A DNA stretch of 24,970 bases, from assembly GCA_040882555.1 (NCBI GenBank), contig JBBEBC010000085.1, forward strand, positions 1-24,970, in the 5' to 3' direction. How positions within the stretch are numbered: position 1 is the stretch's first letter; each line of letters opens with the position of its first letter. The translations under genes and the position numbers were made by a program. Below, piece after piece: positions 1 through 8,771 of the stretch. The notes below the pieces were generated by a model. The model ran no database searches. It had not been told where the DNA came from and saw nothing but the letters and a program-made list of their open reading frames with translations. Origin of the DNA: M30B66 sp040882555. GTDB lineage: Bacteria; Bacteroidota; Bacteroidia; M30B66.

Positions 1-80
1 ATGGCTTAACTAGTATTAGTTATTGATAGGCTTAATTATTAGCGATTATTTTGATCTCGTTAACATTCAAAAAAGTGCTC

Positions 81-1928
81 ATGAGAATCAAAACTTACCT
101 ATTCATATTATTTTCATTGTTCGCAATTACCACTAAGGCTCAACTTGTAGAATGGCAGAATTATCATGATGTTGATGCAAATCTTTCATATATTTCTTCA
201 ACAGTTGGCGTTGATGGTTCATTATACACGGCAATTCGGTATAATGATTCTTATGATTTTAATGGAAATGCCATAGAATTAATCAATCCCATTTCGGTGA
301 GTGAGGTTCTGATTAGCAAATATGATCACATAGGCAATCCTCAATGGAGCAGGCGTATTGCAGTAACTGGTGGACCAAATCCTAATGTTGGAGCCATAGA
401 ATTTATGGCTGTTGATGCTTCCGGCTATATTTACCTGTCAACTCAAGGTTTTGGTATATCAGGGTTTATTCGGGTTGAAAATGATTCAATTCCATTTATT
501 GGGTCCGGAAATAGAATAATACAATTGTATCCTTCAGGAAATATCAGAAGCACTAAACAGTTAAATACAAGCAATATTTATAATATTGCTTGTGGTGGTG
601 AATTTGTTTATGTAGCCGGTTATTCAGGCTCAAATTCAGTTATTCAAAAATACGACAGTACTTTTACTACACCCATTTATTCATTAAGTGGCAATACATC
701 TGTTTTTCTGGGGGCATCGGCATTCCAAAGAACCCAAATGGCGAGCAGTCCTTCGGGAGAATTTATTGCATTGCTTGCTGTTGAAGGTGGCGGGCAGCCT
801 GTATTTGCTGGAGATACTATTCCTATGGGAACTTCTTCAGGGTTTGACGAATTGTTTGTTCTATTGTGTGATTCATCGGGTACGTATCTTGGTAACAGAA
901 CCTTTTTAGCCAACGACAGCCTAGTTTCTACAGCTGCAAATCCCCATGCTGTTGCCGTTGATGATGATGGAGTTATTTACATCTCAACGTTCGTGTCGGG
1001 CACTAGAATTTTTAATGGAGACACCTTGGTTCCTCCTAGCCCAAATTCAAATACAAGGGCTATTGTAGCCGCCTGGAATGCTGAGGGGGAGGAGTTATGG
1101 GCATCTCAGTTTTATAAGTCAAACTCAGGCGGGAATACTTATCTCGAAGGATTGAACGTCGCCGAAGATGGAAGCCTTTTATTTACAGGATTTGCTGGAG
1201 GAACCGTGTTTTTTAATGAGCTTGAAATCTCGACCAGCTCGACTGAACGAAGTTTTAGCGGAAAAATAAATTCAAACACCGGAGAGCTAATTTGGGTGCT
1301 AGAGCCCGAAGTGATTCAAAATAACATGGTTTCTCACAGAATTACGGCCATAGATAATCACCGGTATCTTGTCTCAGGAAGAGGTTTTCAGGATTACCGT
1401 TTTACCTGCATGGAAACTGTATCGCCTAACCAAAGCAAAACACAGTTTTTTATCATTATTGATGAAAACCTCGGTAATCCCATTGATGCCGATTTTTTAT
1501 TCACTGCAAACGCTGATGTAATTAACTTTACTTCATTAGCCACAGGTGCTGATTCTTGGAGTTGGGATTTTGGAGATGGCTCTTCTTCTTCAGATGAAAA
1601 CCCGGTTCATACCTATGCGGAAGAAGGAGTTTACGAGGTTAACTTGATTGCTTCGAACTGTCAATATGCAGATACAATAAGTTTATCTGTTCCAGTTATA
1701 TTTACTGGCATAAATTCAATCAAAGACACTGAATTTAAGATATTTCCTAACCCGGTTAATGATATTCTTAATATTAGAGGCTTAGGTGAGTGCAGTATTT
1801 TTGATTCACAAGGTAGGGTAGTGCTTCAATTTGAAAATGATAGTCAAACAAAAGATGTTTCTCAACTAAAGCAGGGCATATACTTTTTAAAAGGCCAAAA
1901 AATGGTTGCCCGTTTTGTTAAACTTTAA
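81..1928 (+). CDS. Secreted T9SS cargo protein with PKD domain
   Basis: A 615-residue exported protein of unknown specific function. I start it at ATG 81, because MRIKTYLFILFSLFAITTKAQ is a clean signal peptide; the in-frame TTG at 51 would add ten residues before it. Residues about 25-465 are repeats of the type seen in beta-propeller proteins (recurring GSLYTAI, GYIYLST, GVIYIST, GSLLFTG), with no catalytic motif I recognise. A PKD domain follows at about 469-540, with the family signature WSWDFGDGSSSSDENPVHTY. The last 65 residues are a type A T9SS sorting domain starting FKIFPNPVNDILNI and ending in a short basic strand (MVARFVKL). From what is known of such domains, the protein should cross the outer membrane through the type IX system, lose the tail and be released or anchored to the surface. 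The gene stands alone, 87 bases before the WD40 gene. Confidence 0.85.
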   Translation: MRIKTYLFILFSLFAITTKAQLVEWQNYHDVDANLSYISSTVGVDGSLYTAIRYNDSYDFNGNAIELINPISVSEVLISKYDHIGNPQWSRRIAVTGGPNPNVGAIEFMAVDASGYIYLSTQGFGISGFIRVENDSIPFIGSGNRIIQLYPSGNIRSTKQLNTSNIYNIACGGEFVYVAGYSGSNSVIQKYDSTFTTPIYSLSGNTSVFLGASAFQRTQMASSPSGEFIALLAVEGGGQPVFAGDTIPMGTSSGFDELFVLLCDSSGTYLGNRTFLANDSLVSTAANPHAVAVDDDGVIYISTFVSGTRIFNGDTLVPPSPNSNTRAIVAAWNAEGEELWASQFYKSNSGGNTYLEGLNVAEDGSLLFTGFAGGTVFFNELEISTSSTERSFSGKINSNTGELIWVLEPEVIQNNMVSHRITAIDNHRYLVSGRGFQDYRFTCMETVSPNQSKTQFFIIIDENLGNPIDADFLFTANADVINFTSLATGADSWSWDFGDGSSSSDENPVHTYAEEGVYEVNLIASNCQYADTISLSVPVIFTGINSIKDTEFKIFPNPVNDILNIRGLGECSIFDSQGRVVLQFENDSQTKDVSQLKQGIYFLKGQKMVARFVKL

Positions 1929-2003
1929 TTTTCTTTTGAACGAATTGCAGTCTGATTTGATGAAGCTTAGCTATGTTAAATTTCCCGATGGCTACTTATT
2001 AAT

Positions 2004-2011
2004 TACCTTTG
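2004..2011 (+). promoter_or_regulatory. Bacteroidota -7 box (TACCTTTG) of the WD40 gene
   Basis: TACCTTTG matches the Bacteroidota -7 consensus TAnnTTTG exactly. The triplet 19 bases upstream (1982-1984) is TTC, two of three matches to the -33 TTG. Only four bases separate the box from the ATG at 2016, so transcription would begin at or next to the start codon (inferred). Confidence 0.5.
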
Positions 2012-2015
2012 ACTC

Positions 2016-2924
2016 ATGACGGTAAATGTGAAGAAGATTACTGAGCTCGAGGGTCATCAGGCCGCTCTGTATACTTTAGCTGAAGGATTTTCTGGGCATG
2101 AAATTTTGTCGGCCGGTAGTGAGCGCTTTGTTGCCAATTGGGATTTGAACAAGTCCGACTTGGCAGAAGTCATAGCTAAGGCTAATGGTGTTATATATTC
2201 ATTGCTTCCAATTCCTGAATTCGGGCTTTTGCTACTTGGAAATGACCAGGGAGGAATTCATGTAGTTGATATGGCTAAAAAGCAGGAGCTCAGGTATTTA
2301 TTGGCGCATAAAGCTGGCATTTTTGACTTGTCACTTCAAAAAGACAAGGGAATAATTTACGCCTGCGGCGGAGATGGATTGCTCAGTGTTTGGGATTTGA
2401 AAAGCTTTGAATGCATGCAAACTATTGCATGCGGAAGTGGGAAGCTCAGACAAATGGCACTTTCTCCAAAAGGAGACTTACTCGCAATAGCTTGTGGAGA
2501 TAATCAGATTAGATTGCTCGATACTGAGACAAATCAAATTATAAACTCCTGGAAAGCACATGAGATGTCAGTAAATTCTGTGTGTTTTAGCCCTTCGGGC
2601 GATGTGCTTCTTAGTGGAGGAAAAGATGCTTATCTGAATGTTTGGAATGTGAACACCCAGGAAAAACTCAAATCAATTCCTGCTCATAATTTTGCCATCT
2701 ATTCAATTGTCTTTCATCCCGAAGGGAATCTTTTCGCAACAGGCAGTCGTGATAAAACAGTGAAAATATGGGATGCCGAGAATTTTGAGTTCTTATTGAG
2801 GATTGATAAGGAGATGTTTGGAGGTCATTCGCACTCAGTGAACAAACTTATCTGGCTTAAGGAAAAACAGCTATTGATTTCAGCTGGTGATGATCGCCGA
2901 ATCATTGTCTGGGAGGTAAATTGA
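2016..2924 (+). CDS. WD40-repeat beta-propeller protein
   Basis: A 302-residue protein made entirely of seven WD40 repeats, enough for one closed seven-bladed propeller. Repeats begin near residues 11, 51, 93, 136, 179, 221 and 265. The clearest ends are VANWDLN, LSVWDLK, LNVWNVN, VKIWDAE and IIVWEVN; the second and fourth are degenerate (IHVVDMA, IRLLDTE). There is no signal peptide or membrane segment, so it should act in the cytoplasm, presumably as a scaffold for protein contacts; its partner cannot be read from the sequence. It is probably transcribed alone from the box at 2004-2011. Its stop is one base from the stop of the convergent OmpA gene. Confidence 0.85.
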   Translation: MTVNVKKITELEGHQAALYTLAEGFSGHEILSAGSERFVANWDLNKSDLAEVIAKANGVIYSLLPIPEFGLLLLGNDQGGIHVVDMAKKQELRYLLAHKAGIFDLSLQKDKGIIYACGGDGLLSVWDLKSFECMQTIACGSGKLRQMALSPKGDLLAIACGDNQIRLLDTETNQIINSWKAHEMSVNSVCFSPSGDVLLSGGKDAYLNVWNVNTQEKLKSIPAHNFAIYSIVFHPEGNLFATGSRDKTVKIWDAENFEFLLRIDKEMFGGHSHSVNKLIWLKEKQLLISAGDDRRIIVWEVN

Positions 2925-2925
2925 C

Positions 2926-4875
2926 TTACTTCGAAAGAATAACAAACTCTGTTCTTCTGTTTTTAGCTCTACCTGTTTCGCTTGTGTTTTTTGCCAAAGG
3001 CTGGCTCATACCAAATCCTTTTGATGATAAGCGTGCTGTAGAAATTCCTTGCTCAATAAGATAGGCTTTGACATTAGACGCTCTTTCTTTTGAAAGTATC
3101 ATGTTAGCGGCAGGATCTCCAACATTATCTGTATGCCCTTGAATAGACACGTTTACAGATGGATTATCTTTTAGAAATACCGCAAACTCTATGATGATAT
3201 GTTTGCTTTGAATGCTTAGCTCAGCCGAACTTGTTTCGAAATTGATGTTGTTAATTTTGTAAGCTTTTCCAACTTTTACTTCTTCTACTACAACATTATT
3301 TTCTATGGGTTCAGAAGTAATACTGCTATCGGCAGTTGAAAAATAATTGCTCGAAAATGCTTTGCCTGGCTGCTTAACCGTAAGGATATGATCATCATTA
3401 AAGGCAACAACGGCGACGTATTTTCCTGTTAATGAGTCAACATCAACGGTAGTGATTTCTTGGGTTTTGGTGTTCTTTATTTCAACTCTAGCATCAGAAG
3501 CCACAGCATTATTTTCATCCTTTATATCTCCTGAAAGAAATAAGACTCGCTCAGGCCTCGCTTCTTTATACAAGCCAAAGTAATAGACATCCCAACCACC
3601 AAGTCCTTTTAATTTATCAGAGGCGAAATAGCCTGTTTTTCCGTCTGTACTGACAAAAAAACCTAGATCGTCTTTTTCTGAATTAATAGGATAGCCAATA
3701 TTTTGTGGCTCTTTCCACTGATTATCATCCTGAAGTTTTGAAAAGAAAATATCATAACTGCCAAAGCCAAGATGTCCTGTTGAGGAGAAATACAAGGTTT
3801 TACCATCTGAGTGAAAGAATGGTGATTTCTCATTTTCAGGAGTATTAATTTTACTTCCAAGATTTTCGGGCTTGGACCAGTTTCCAGCTCCATCTTTTAC
3901 CGATTTCCAGATATCAAGTTTTCCCATGCCGCCTTCGCGGTTACTTGCAAAATAAAGTGTCTTACCATCAGATGATAAGGTAGGTTGAGATTCCCAGGTA
4001 TTCTTACCATTCACTTCAGGTCCGACATTTTTTATCTCAGACCATTTTCCTCCTGAAAACACCGAATACCAGATATCACAGTTTAGCAGTTCAGCGCCTT
4101 CGTCTTTGCAAATGGTGAAGAACATGTATTTATTATCGGCCGAGAGGCTTGCACCGCCTTCGTTATTGTTTTTATTAAAAGGCTCAGGCATCGGCTCTCC
4201 CGATTCGAATTTATTATCGCTCGTGTTATTGCTGAAACAGAAACGCTCAACAGGTTTGGTTTCAACGTTTATACCGCCAGTAAACTTTTCTTTTTCGAGA
4301 GTCCTTCGCGTAAAGTAAGCGCGTTTATTATCAGGAGTAATAATGGGCAGGTATTCATCAGCAGGAGAAGATATTTCACTCAAAGGTTTTGGGCTAAAAG
4401 GCACAGGTTGAGCAAAGCCTTCTATATAAAATACAGAGGCTCTTTGTTGTTCTCTTGCTTGGTTTTTATCCTCCTCTGAACCTTTGCCAGTAGAAATAAA
4501 CTTTGACAAATGTTCTTTGGCTTCTCTATATTTCTTTTCCTCAAACTCAATGCTGCCTAGTCGGAAATACATGTAAGCATCTAAATCGGGACAAATTGAA
4601 ATAGTTTTTAGGTAGTATTCAGCTGCTTGATCTGTCTTTTTCGATTTCATAAATAAATCGGCCATGACAAGATTTGCTTGAGCAAATTCAGGGTCTAAAT
4701 CAAGTGCTTCTTTTAACAGAGCTCTTGCTTCGTTTTTACTGCTTTTGGCAACATTTAAGGCTTTTTCGTAAGTTTTTCTAGCTTTTTTATTGTCCGAAAG
4801 AGGACAGTTCTCTTCTTCTTGCGCAAATAATGCACTCACTGAAAACAGCAGAAAGAAGAGAATACTTAATCTCAT
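2926..4875 (-). CDS. TPR / PD40 propeller / OmpA C-domain envelope protein (PorE-like architecture)
   Basis: A 649-residue envelope protein. Order of parts: signal peptide (MRLSILFFLLFSVSALFAQ); TPR region about 28-130; PD40-type propeller about 165-435 with repeated DGKTLYFAS/SDGKTLYFSS/TDGKTGYFAS blades; a carboxypeptidase-regulatory-like segment about 445-515; and an OmpA C-terminal peptidoglycan-binding domain about 535-649 (INFETSSAELS, IQGHTDNVGD, LSKERASNVKAYL, GRAKNRRTEFVI). The same order is described for PorE, a T9SS-associated protein, but Bacteroidota carry several paralogues, so I do not assign that name. PorE is a lipoprotein, whereas here no lipobox cysteine follows the signal peptide; the first cysteine is residue 24 in EEENCPL. 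It is the last gene of a likely operon with aroC and the AsmA-like gene, 14 bases after the latter. Confidence 0.85.
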   Translation of the reverse strand: MRLSILFFLLFSVSALFAQEEENCPLSDNKKARKTYEKALNVAKSSKNEARALLKEALDLDPEFAQANLVMADLFMKSKKTDQAAEYYLKTISICPDLDAYMYFRLGSIEFEEKKYREAKEHLSKFISTGKGSEEDKNQAREQQRASVFYIEGFAQPVPFSPKPLSEISSPADEYLPIITPDNKRAYFTRRTLEKEKFTGGINVETKPVERFCFSNNTSDNKFESGEPMPEPFNKNNNEGGASLSADNKYMFFTICKDEGAELLNCDIWYSVFSGGKWSEIKNVGPEVNGKNTWESQPTLSSDGKTLYFASNREGGMGKLDIWKSVKDGAGNWSKPENLGSKINTPENEKSPFFHSDGKTLYFSSTGHLGFGSYDIFFSKLQDDNQWKEPQNIGYPINSEKDDLGFFVSTDGKTGYFASDKLKGLGGWDVYYFGLYKEARPERVLFLSGDIKDENNAVASDARVEIKNTKTQEITTVDVDSLTGKYVAVVAFNDDHILTVKQPGKAFSSNYFSTADSSITSEPIENNVVVEEVKVGKAYKINNINFETSSAELSIQSKHIIIEFAVFLKDNPSVNVSIQGHTDNVGDPAANMILSKERASNVKAYLIEQGISTARLSSKGFGMSQPLAKNTSETGRAKNRRTEFVILSK

Positions 4876-4889
4876 TTAAATGCTAATTA

Positions 4890-7580
4890 CTAAAAGAGTT
4901 TTTTAAGTTTCTTTTTTGCCTCATCCTCCGCCTTTTTCTTTGCCTTATCAGCCTCTTCTTTGGCTTTTCTTTCTGCTTCAGCTTTTGCTTTATCAGCTTC
5001 ACTCTTTAGACGATCCTTTTCGGCATTGATTTTATCTTCAGCTTCTTTTTTCAGCTTATCTTTTTCATCATTAGCCATATTTTCAAGCTCTTGCTTACGA
5101 CGCTCGGCTTCGTCTTTTAAACGCTGCTCTGCTTGATCTTTCAAATCATTCATTGCATTTCCAGCTGCCGACTTAATATCGGTGCTTACTTTAGGATCTG
5201 TAAAAGTACCTGTTACGAGAACTGTTACTGGAATTGTTTCACCCAGATTAGCATTAACACCTGCTGAACTTGCCTTAGAAACCATTGAATTTAGAACTCC
5301 GTTTGCAGCGCCACCAAACTCAGCTCTTGGTATATCAAGATTAATTGCATAGCGGATGCTTTGATCTAAACCATTGGTTCCAGCAATTTCAGCTGGAATA
5401 TTTCCAACTTTAGTTTTGAAAGGTTTAACAGCAACTTCACCATTTACAATGGAGAATTCTGCATTTAATGGTTCTAGCTTCCATTTTTCTAGCTTCTTTA
5501 TTTTAAGGGTTTCCGCAACCTTTTTAACCATTTCAAAACCTTCAATCTCTAGTGTTGAGGTGCTTAATTTACCGCTTCCGTTTACCGTTTTCATATTCGG
5601 GTTGAATGCCTTATCAGCCTTGAAAGAAAGGTTGAAATTACTCAAAGAGGCAGATCCAGTGGTGTTTTGAGCAATAGGTGCGAGCTTCTCTACAGTATTA
5701 AAGGCTTTTGCAGATTGCTTAATGTTCATGTTCTGCATGCCAAGATTCAATGATACCATTGGACCACTTTCGTCTTTTGTATCATACAATCCGCTCATTG
5801 TAATAATACCACCGAGCGTTGCCATGGAAATATCTGACATTCTAATGCCTTGATCTTGAATCTTCATGCTTCCTTTTACGTCTGACAAATCAAGATTATC
5901 ATAAATCAATTTCTTAAAATTCGCATTGAGTGTAAAGCCAACATTGGCAGGAATTCTAATATAACCATCAACATCAGCTGTTTCAGTTGCAGCTGCTTCT
6001 TCTGGTGCTACTGTCTCTGTCATGAAAGGGTTTAAGTCGAAATATGAACTATTCACATTCAATACACCCTCAATTGCCTCATCTTTTAAGGCATAAGCTA
6101 AATAATTGCTGAGTTTTCCTGTAGCTGAGAGGTTGCTTTTGCCTGTAAACATTGCGAATTCACGTAAATCAATCGCCTCTGGACTAAAACTCATATCAGC
6201 CTTACTAATCCTCACCTCATCTTTTAGGTCTTTATCACCATAAACGAAATTGCTTAAGGAAGCCGAGCCTGACGCTTGGAATTTTTCGTATTGCTCTTTT
6301 TCAATGGCAGAAAGCCTTCCTGCGAAAGCAGCATCAGCATTTAGAACTCCTTGAATTTTCATTCCCTCTTCAAGAGGAATCACATCTTTTAATGTGGCGA
6401 AATCCACTTTGCCTTTTACTGTCGCTTTTATATCAGGATCAGAAACCGGAGTTTTAACATTCAAAGTTGCATCTATCGGGAATTGACCGAGGTCGACATG
6501 GAATTTCGAGATATCAACTATGGTTCTGTCGGCATCAACACCTGGGCAAGTGATAGAAGTTTTGACCTGCATATTTGAGAGAGCTCTTGGCAGAGCGGGA
6601 TATTGAACATTTCCGTTTTCGATGTTTAGGTTGAAGGCAAAGCCCGGAATAGATTTATCATTGTATTTACCTTTAACAAAGCCATTAAAATCAAGCTTCC
6701 CAGAAGATTTAACATCTTTAAAGTCTTCAGTGAAAGAGCCCGGAATGAGTGAAATAAAGCTTTTTACCTCATTCTTTACTGCTTCGTAAGTAATGTCCAT
6801 ATCGATATCATCGCCTGGCATGGCAATAAATCCCGCGAAGCGGAGAACCAAGTCATTTACAGTGAGTTCATTCTCTAGAAAAGAGTACTTAGAGTTCTTT
6901 AAATCGAGCGAAAACTGAGCGTCATAATTGATTTTCGTCTTACTCAGATAAGTAGTTCCGCCATATGCAAGGTCAAGACTTTCAATCTTCGTTTCGGTAT
7001 CAAGGTTTGTGACATCGGCAGTAAAATCGCCTGAGCCTTCGTGTGTGAAGTTGCTAAGTTTGGTATAAAAGCCCAATGATTTATCATCATAAACAAGAGA
7101 CGATTCAGAGATTTTATACCCTTGGAGTTTGGCTTTAAAAGTAGATGGCTCTTCGGCAGCAGCACTTTCTTTTTCATCGCCGCTCGATTTAACAATATCC
7201 CAATTGGCAGTGCCATCGGCTAGCACCAAGAAATTCATATTTCCCTTTTCAATCCATACCTTATCAATTGAAATTTCATCCTGGAAAAGTCCCATAAAAC
7301 CTGTCGAAACACCAAACGAACCTGCAGAAATTAAAGTGTCTCCATTGAATTTATCTTTACCAACAATGCTCAGTCCTTCGAGCTCTAAAGAAAGTTTTGG
7401 AAAATGGGAAAAGAAGCTAATGTCGAGGTCATTGAATGCCAAAGTAGCATTGAGATTATTATTGGCTTCCTCCTTGACTTTAGCAATGATTTTATCTTTA
7501 AAAACAAAAGGTAAAATGATGGCTACTGCTAGCAGTAGGATGAGAATGATTGCCGAAATTTTGAGTACTTTTTTTAACAT
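4890..7580 (-). CDS. AsmA-like inner-membrane-anchored protein with charged coiled-coil tail
   Basis: An 896-residue AsmA-family protein. A membrane segment at residues about 8-26 (ISAIILILLLAVAIILPFVF) anchors it, and LSLELEGLSIVGKDKFNGDTL near residue 65 is typical of AsmA amino-terminal domains. The long middle part is beta-rich with repeated short strands, as in the family, whose members are thought to act in lipid transport or outer-membrane assembly. The last 80 or so residues (from about 812) are almost only K, E, A, D and R (for example AEDEAKKKLKKLF at the end) and should form a helical coiled coil. It begins 17 bases after the aroC stop and ends 14 bases before the OmpA gene, so the three are probably cotranscribed. 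Substrate is unknown. Confidence 0.82.
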   Translation of the reverse strand: MLKKVLKISAIILILLLAVAIILPFVFKDKIIAKVKEEANNNLNATLAFNDLDISFFSHFPKLSLELEGLSIVGKDKFNGDTLISAGSFGVSTGFMGLFQDEISIDKVWIEKGNMNFLVLADGTANWDIVKSSGDEKESAAAEEPSTFKAKLQGYKISESSLVYDDKSLGFYTKLSNFTHEGSGDFTADVTNLDTETKIESLDLAYGGTTYLSKTKINYDAQFSLDLKNSKYSFLENELTVNDLVLRFAGFIAMPGDDIDMDITYEAVKNEVKSFISLIPGSFTEDFKDVKSSGKLDFNGFVKGKYNDKSIPGFAFNLNIENGNVQYPALPRALSNMQVKTSITCPGVDADRTIVDISKFHVDLGQFPIDATLNVKTPVSDPDIKATVKGKVDFATLKDVIPLEEGMKIQGVLNADAAFAGRLSAIEKEQYEKFQASGSASLSNFVYGDKDLKDEVRISKADMSFSPEAIDLREFAMFTGKSNLSATGKLSNYLAYALKDEAIEGVLNVNSSYFDLNPFMTETVAPEEAAATETADVDGYIRIPANVGFTLNANFKKLIYDNLDLSDVKGSMKIQDQGIRMSDISMATLGGIITMSGLYDTKDESGPMVSLNLGMQNMNIKQSAKAFNTVEKLAPIAQNTTGSASLSNFNLSFKADKAFNPNMKTVNGSGKLSTSTLEIEGFEMVKKVAETLKIKKLEKWKLEPLNAEFSIVNGEVAVKPFKTKVGNIPAEIAGTNGLDQSIRYAINLDIPRAEFGGAANGVLNSMVSKASSAGVNANLGETIPVTVLVTGTFTDPKVSTDIKSAAGNAMNDLKDQAEQRLKDEAERRKQELENMANDEKDKLKKEAEDKINAEKDRLKSEADKAKAEAERKAKEEADKAKKKAEDEAKKKLKKLF

Positions 7581-7597
7581 GAGCGAAGTTTGTATAA

Positions 7598-8692
7598 TTA
7601 ACCTGTAATTATTGTTTTTATTGCATTTGCTCGAAGTAAGTGATCAACCAAAACGAGTGCAGTCATTGCTTCTGCAATAGGCACGGCGCGAGGCACTACA
7701 CATGGGTCATGCCTTCCTTCAATTTTAATTATTGTTGACTCACCTGTTCGGCCTATGGTTTCTTGATCTTGAAAGATAGAAGCAACCGGTTTAAATGCGA
7801 TTCGAAAGTAAATATTTGCCCCATTTGAAATTCCACCTTGAACGCCTCCTGAATGGTTGCTTTTGGTTTGAACTTTACCATCGGCATCTTTGTAGAAACT
7901 GTCGTTATGTTCAGAGCCTTTCATTGTTACAGCGCTAAAACCCGAGCCAATTTCAAAGCCTTTTACTGCATTGATGCTTAACATAGCTTTACCAAGATCT
8001 GCGTGGAGTTTATCGAAAACGGGCTCTCCCAAACCAACAGGAATTCCATCGGCAATTACAGTAATTACTCCTCCCGCACTGTCATTTTCGTCTTTCATCT
8101 TTTCGATGTAAGCAATCATTTCAGCAGCAGCTGATGCATTAGGACAACGAACTATGTTCTTGTCAACATCCGCCCGATGAGGGCGATCACTTATAAATGG
8201 CATGTGAACGGGACCCACCTGAGAAACGAAAGCTGTTATGCTAATGCCTTGTTTTTCAAGAATTTGCTCAGCAATTGAGCCTGCTACAACCCTGCTAACT
8301 GTTTCACGCGCTGAAGATCGTCCACCTCCGCGATGATCACGAATACCGTATTTACTTTGGTAAGTAAAGTCGGCATGCGATGGTCTGAAAACATCTTTAA
8401 GTGAATCGTAATCGGCTGATTTTGTGTTCTTATTGCGAATGAGAAATGCAATTGGAGTACCAGTAGTTTTTCCATCCAACAAGCCCGAAAGAAATTCGAC
8501 TTCATCGCCTTCTGAACGAGGAGTGGAGATTGTGCTTTGTCCTGGTCTGCGACGTTGCAGCTGAAAATTAATAGCTTCAAAATCTAGCTCCATACCGGGC
8601 AAGCAGCCATCAATGATACCGCCTAGTGCTTCACCATGCGATTCACCAAATGTGTGAACTCTGAATATTTCTCCAAAACTATTGCCAGCCAT
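7598..8692 (-). CDS. aroC: Chorismate synthase
   Basis: Makes chorismate from 5-enolpyruvylshikimate 3-phosphate, the last step of the shikimate pathway, in the cytoplasm with reduced FMN. I start it at ATG 8692, giving 364 residues: MAGNSFGEIFRVHTFGESHG is the standard amino end, and the ORF's five extra upstream residues (MYFCT) are not. Visible signatures are the GESHG motif with its histidine, HADFTYQSKYGIRDHRGGGRSSARET with a second conserved histidine, and the carboxy-terminal GRHDPCVVPRAVPIAEAM block. Length is normal for the family. It is the first gene of a probable operon with the AsmA-like and OmpA genes, which have no obvious link to aromatic biosynthesis. The promoter box lies four bases before the start. 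Confidence 0.97.
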   Translation of the reverse strand: MAGNSFGEIFRVHTFGESHGEALGGIIDGCLPGMELDFEAINFQLQRRRPGQSTISTPRSEGDEVEFLSGLLDGKTTGTPIAFLIRNKNTKSADYDSLKDVFRPSHADFTYQSKYGIRDHRGGGRSSARETVSRVVAGSIAEQILEKQGISITAFVSQVGPVHMPFISDRPHRADVDKNIVRCPNASAAAEMIAYIEKMKDENDSAGGVITVIADGIPVGLGEPVFDKLHADLGKAMLSINAVKGFEIGSGFSAVTMKGSEHNDSFYKDADGKVQTKSNHSGGVQGGISNGANIYFRIAFKPVASIFQDQETIGRTGESTIIKIEGRHDPCVVPRAVPIAEAMTALVLVDHLLRANAIKTIITG

Positions 8693-8696
8693 TGTG

Positions 8697-8704
8697 CAAA
8701 AGTA
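8697..8704 (-). promoter_or_regulatory. Bacteroidota -7 box (TACTTTTG) of aroC
   Basis: On the minus strand the sequence is TACTTTTG, an exact TAnnTTTG match, followed by four bases (CACA) and the aroC ATG. A TTA lies 20 bases upstream in the -33 position. The start codon is fixed by homology, so the transcript probably has no leader or only a base or two. Confidence 0.55.
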
Positions 8705-8746
8705 CATCTTGTGAGTGGAAAGGCTAATTGAATTGGAATGAAAACT

Positions 8747-8754
8747 TACTTTTG
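8747..8754 (+). promoter_or_regulatory. Bacteroidota -7 box (TACTTTTG) of dacB
   Basis: TACTTTTG matches TAnnTTTG exactly and is identical to the divergent aroC box 43 bases away. A TTG lies at 8728-8730, 16 bases upstream, somewhat closer than the usual 19. The predicted leader is about a dozen bases. Confidence 0.45.
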
Positions 8755-8771
8755 ATGAATATTTTAATTTA

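Noticed and set aside
51..80. TTG start for the T9SS cargo gene
   Set aside because: The signal peptide begins at ATG 81; the extra ten residues would only precede it.
4890..5145. DNA tandem repeat in the AsmA-like tail
   Set aside because: The bases are similar because the residues are few (K, E, A, D), but no exact repeating unit is present.
7129..7608. 159-codon plus-strand frame opposite the AsmA-like gene
   Set aside because: It is antisense to a well-supported gene, with serine- and leucine-rich sequence typical of a shadow frame and no recognisable domain.
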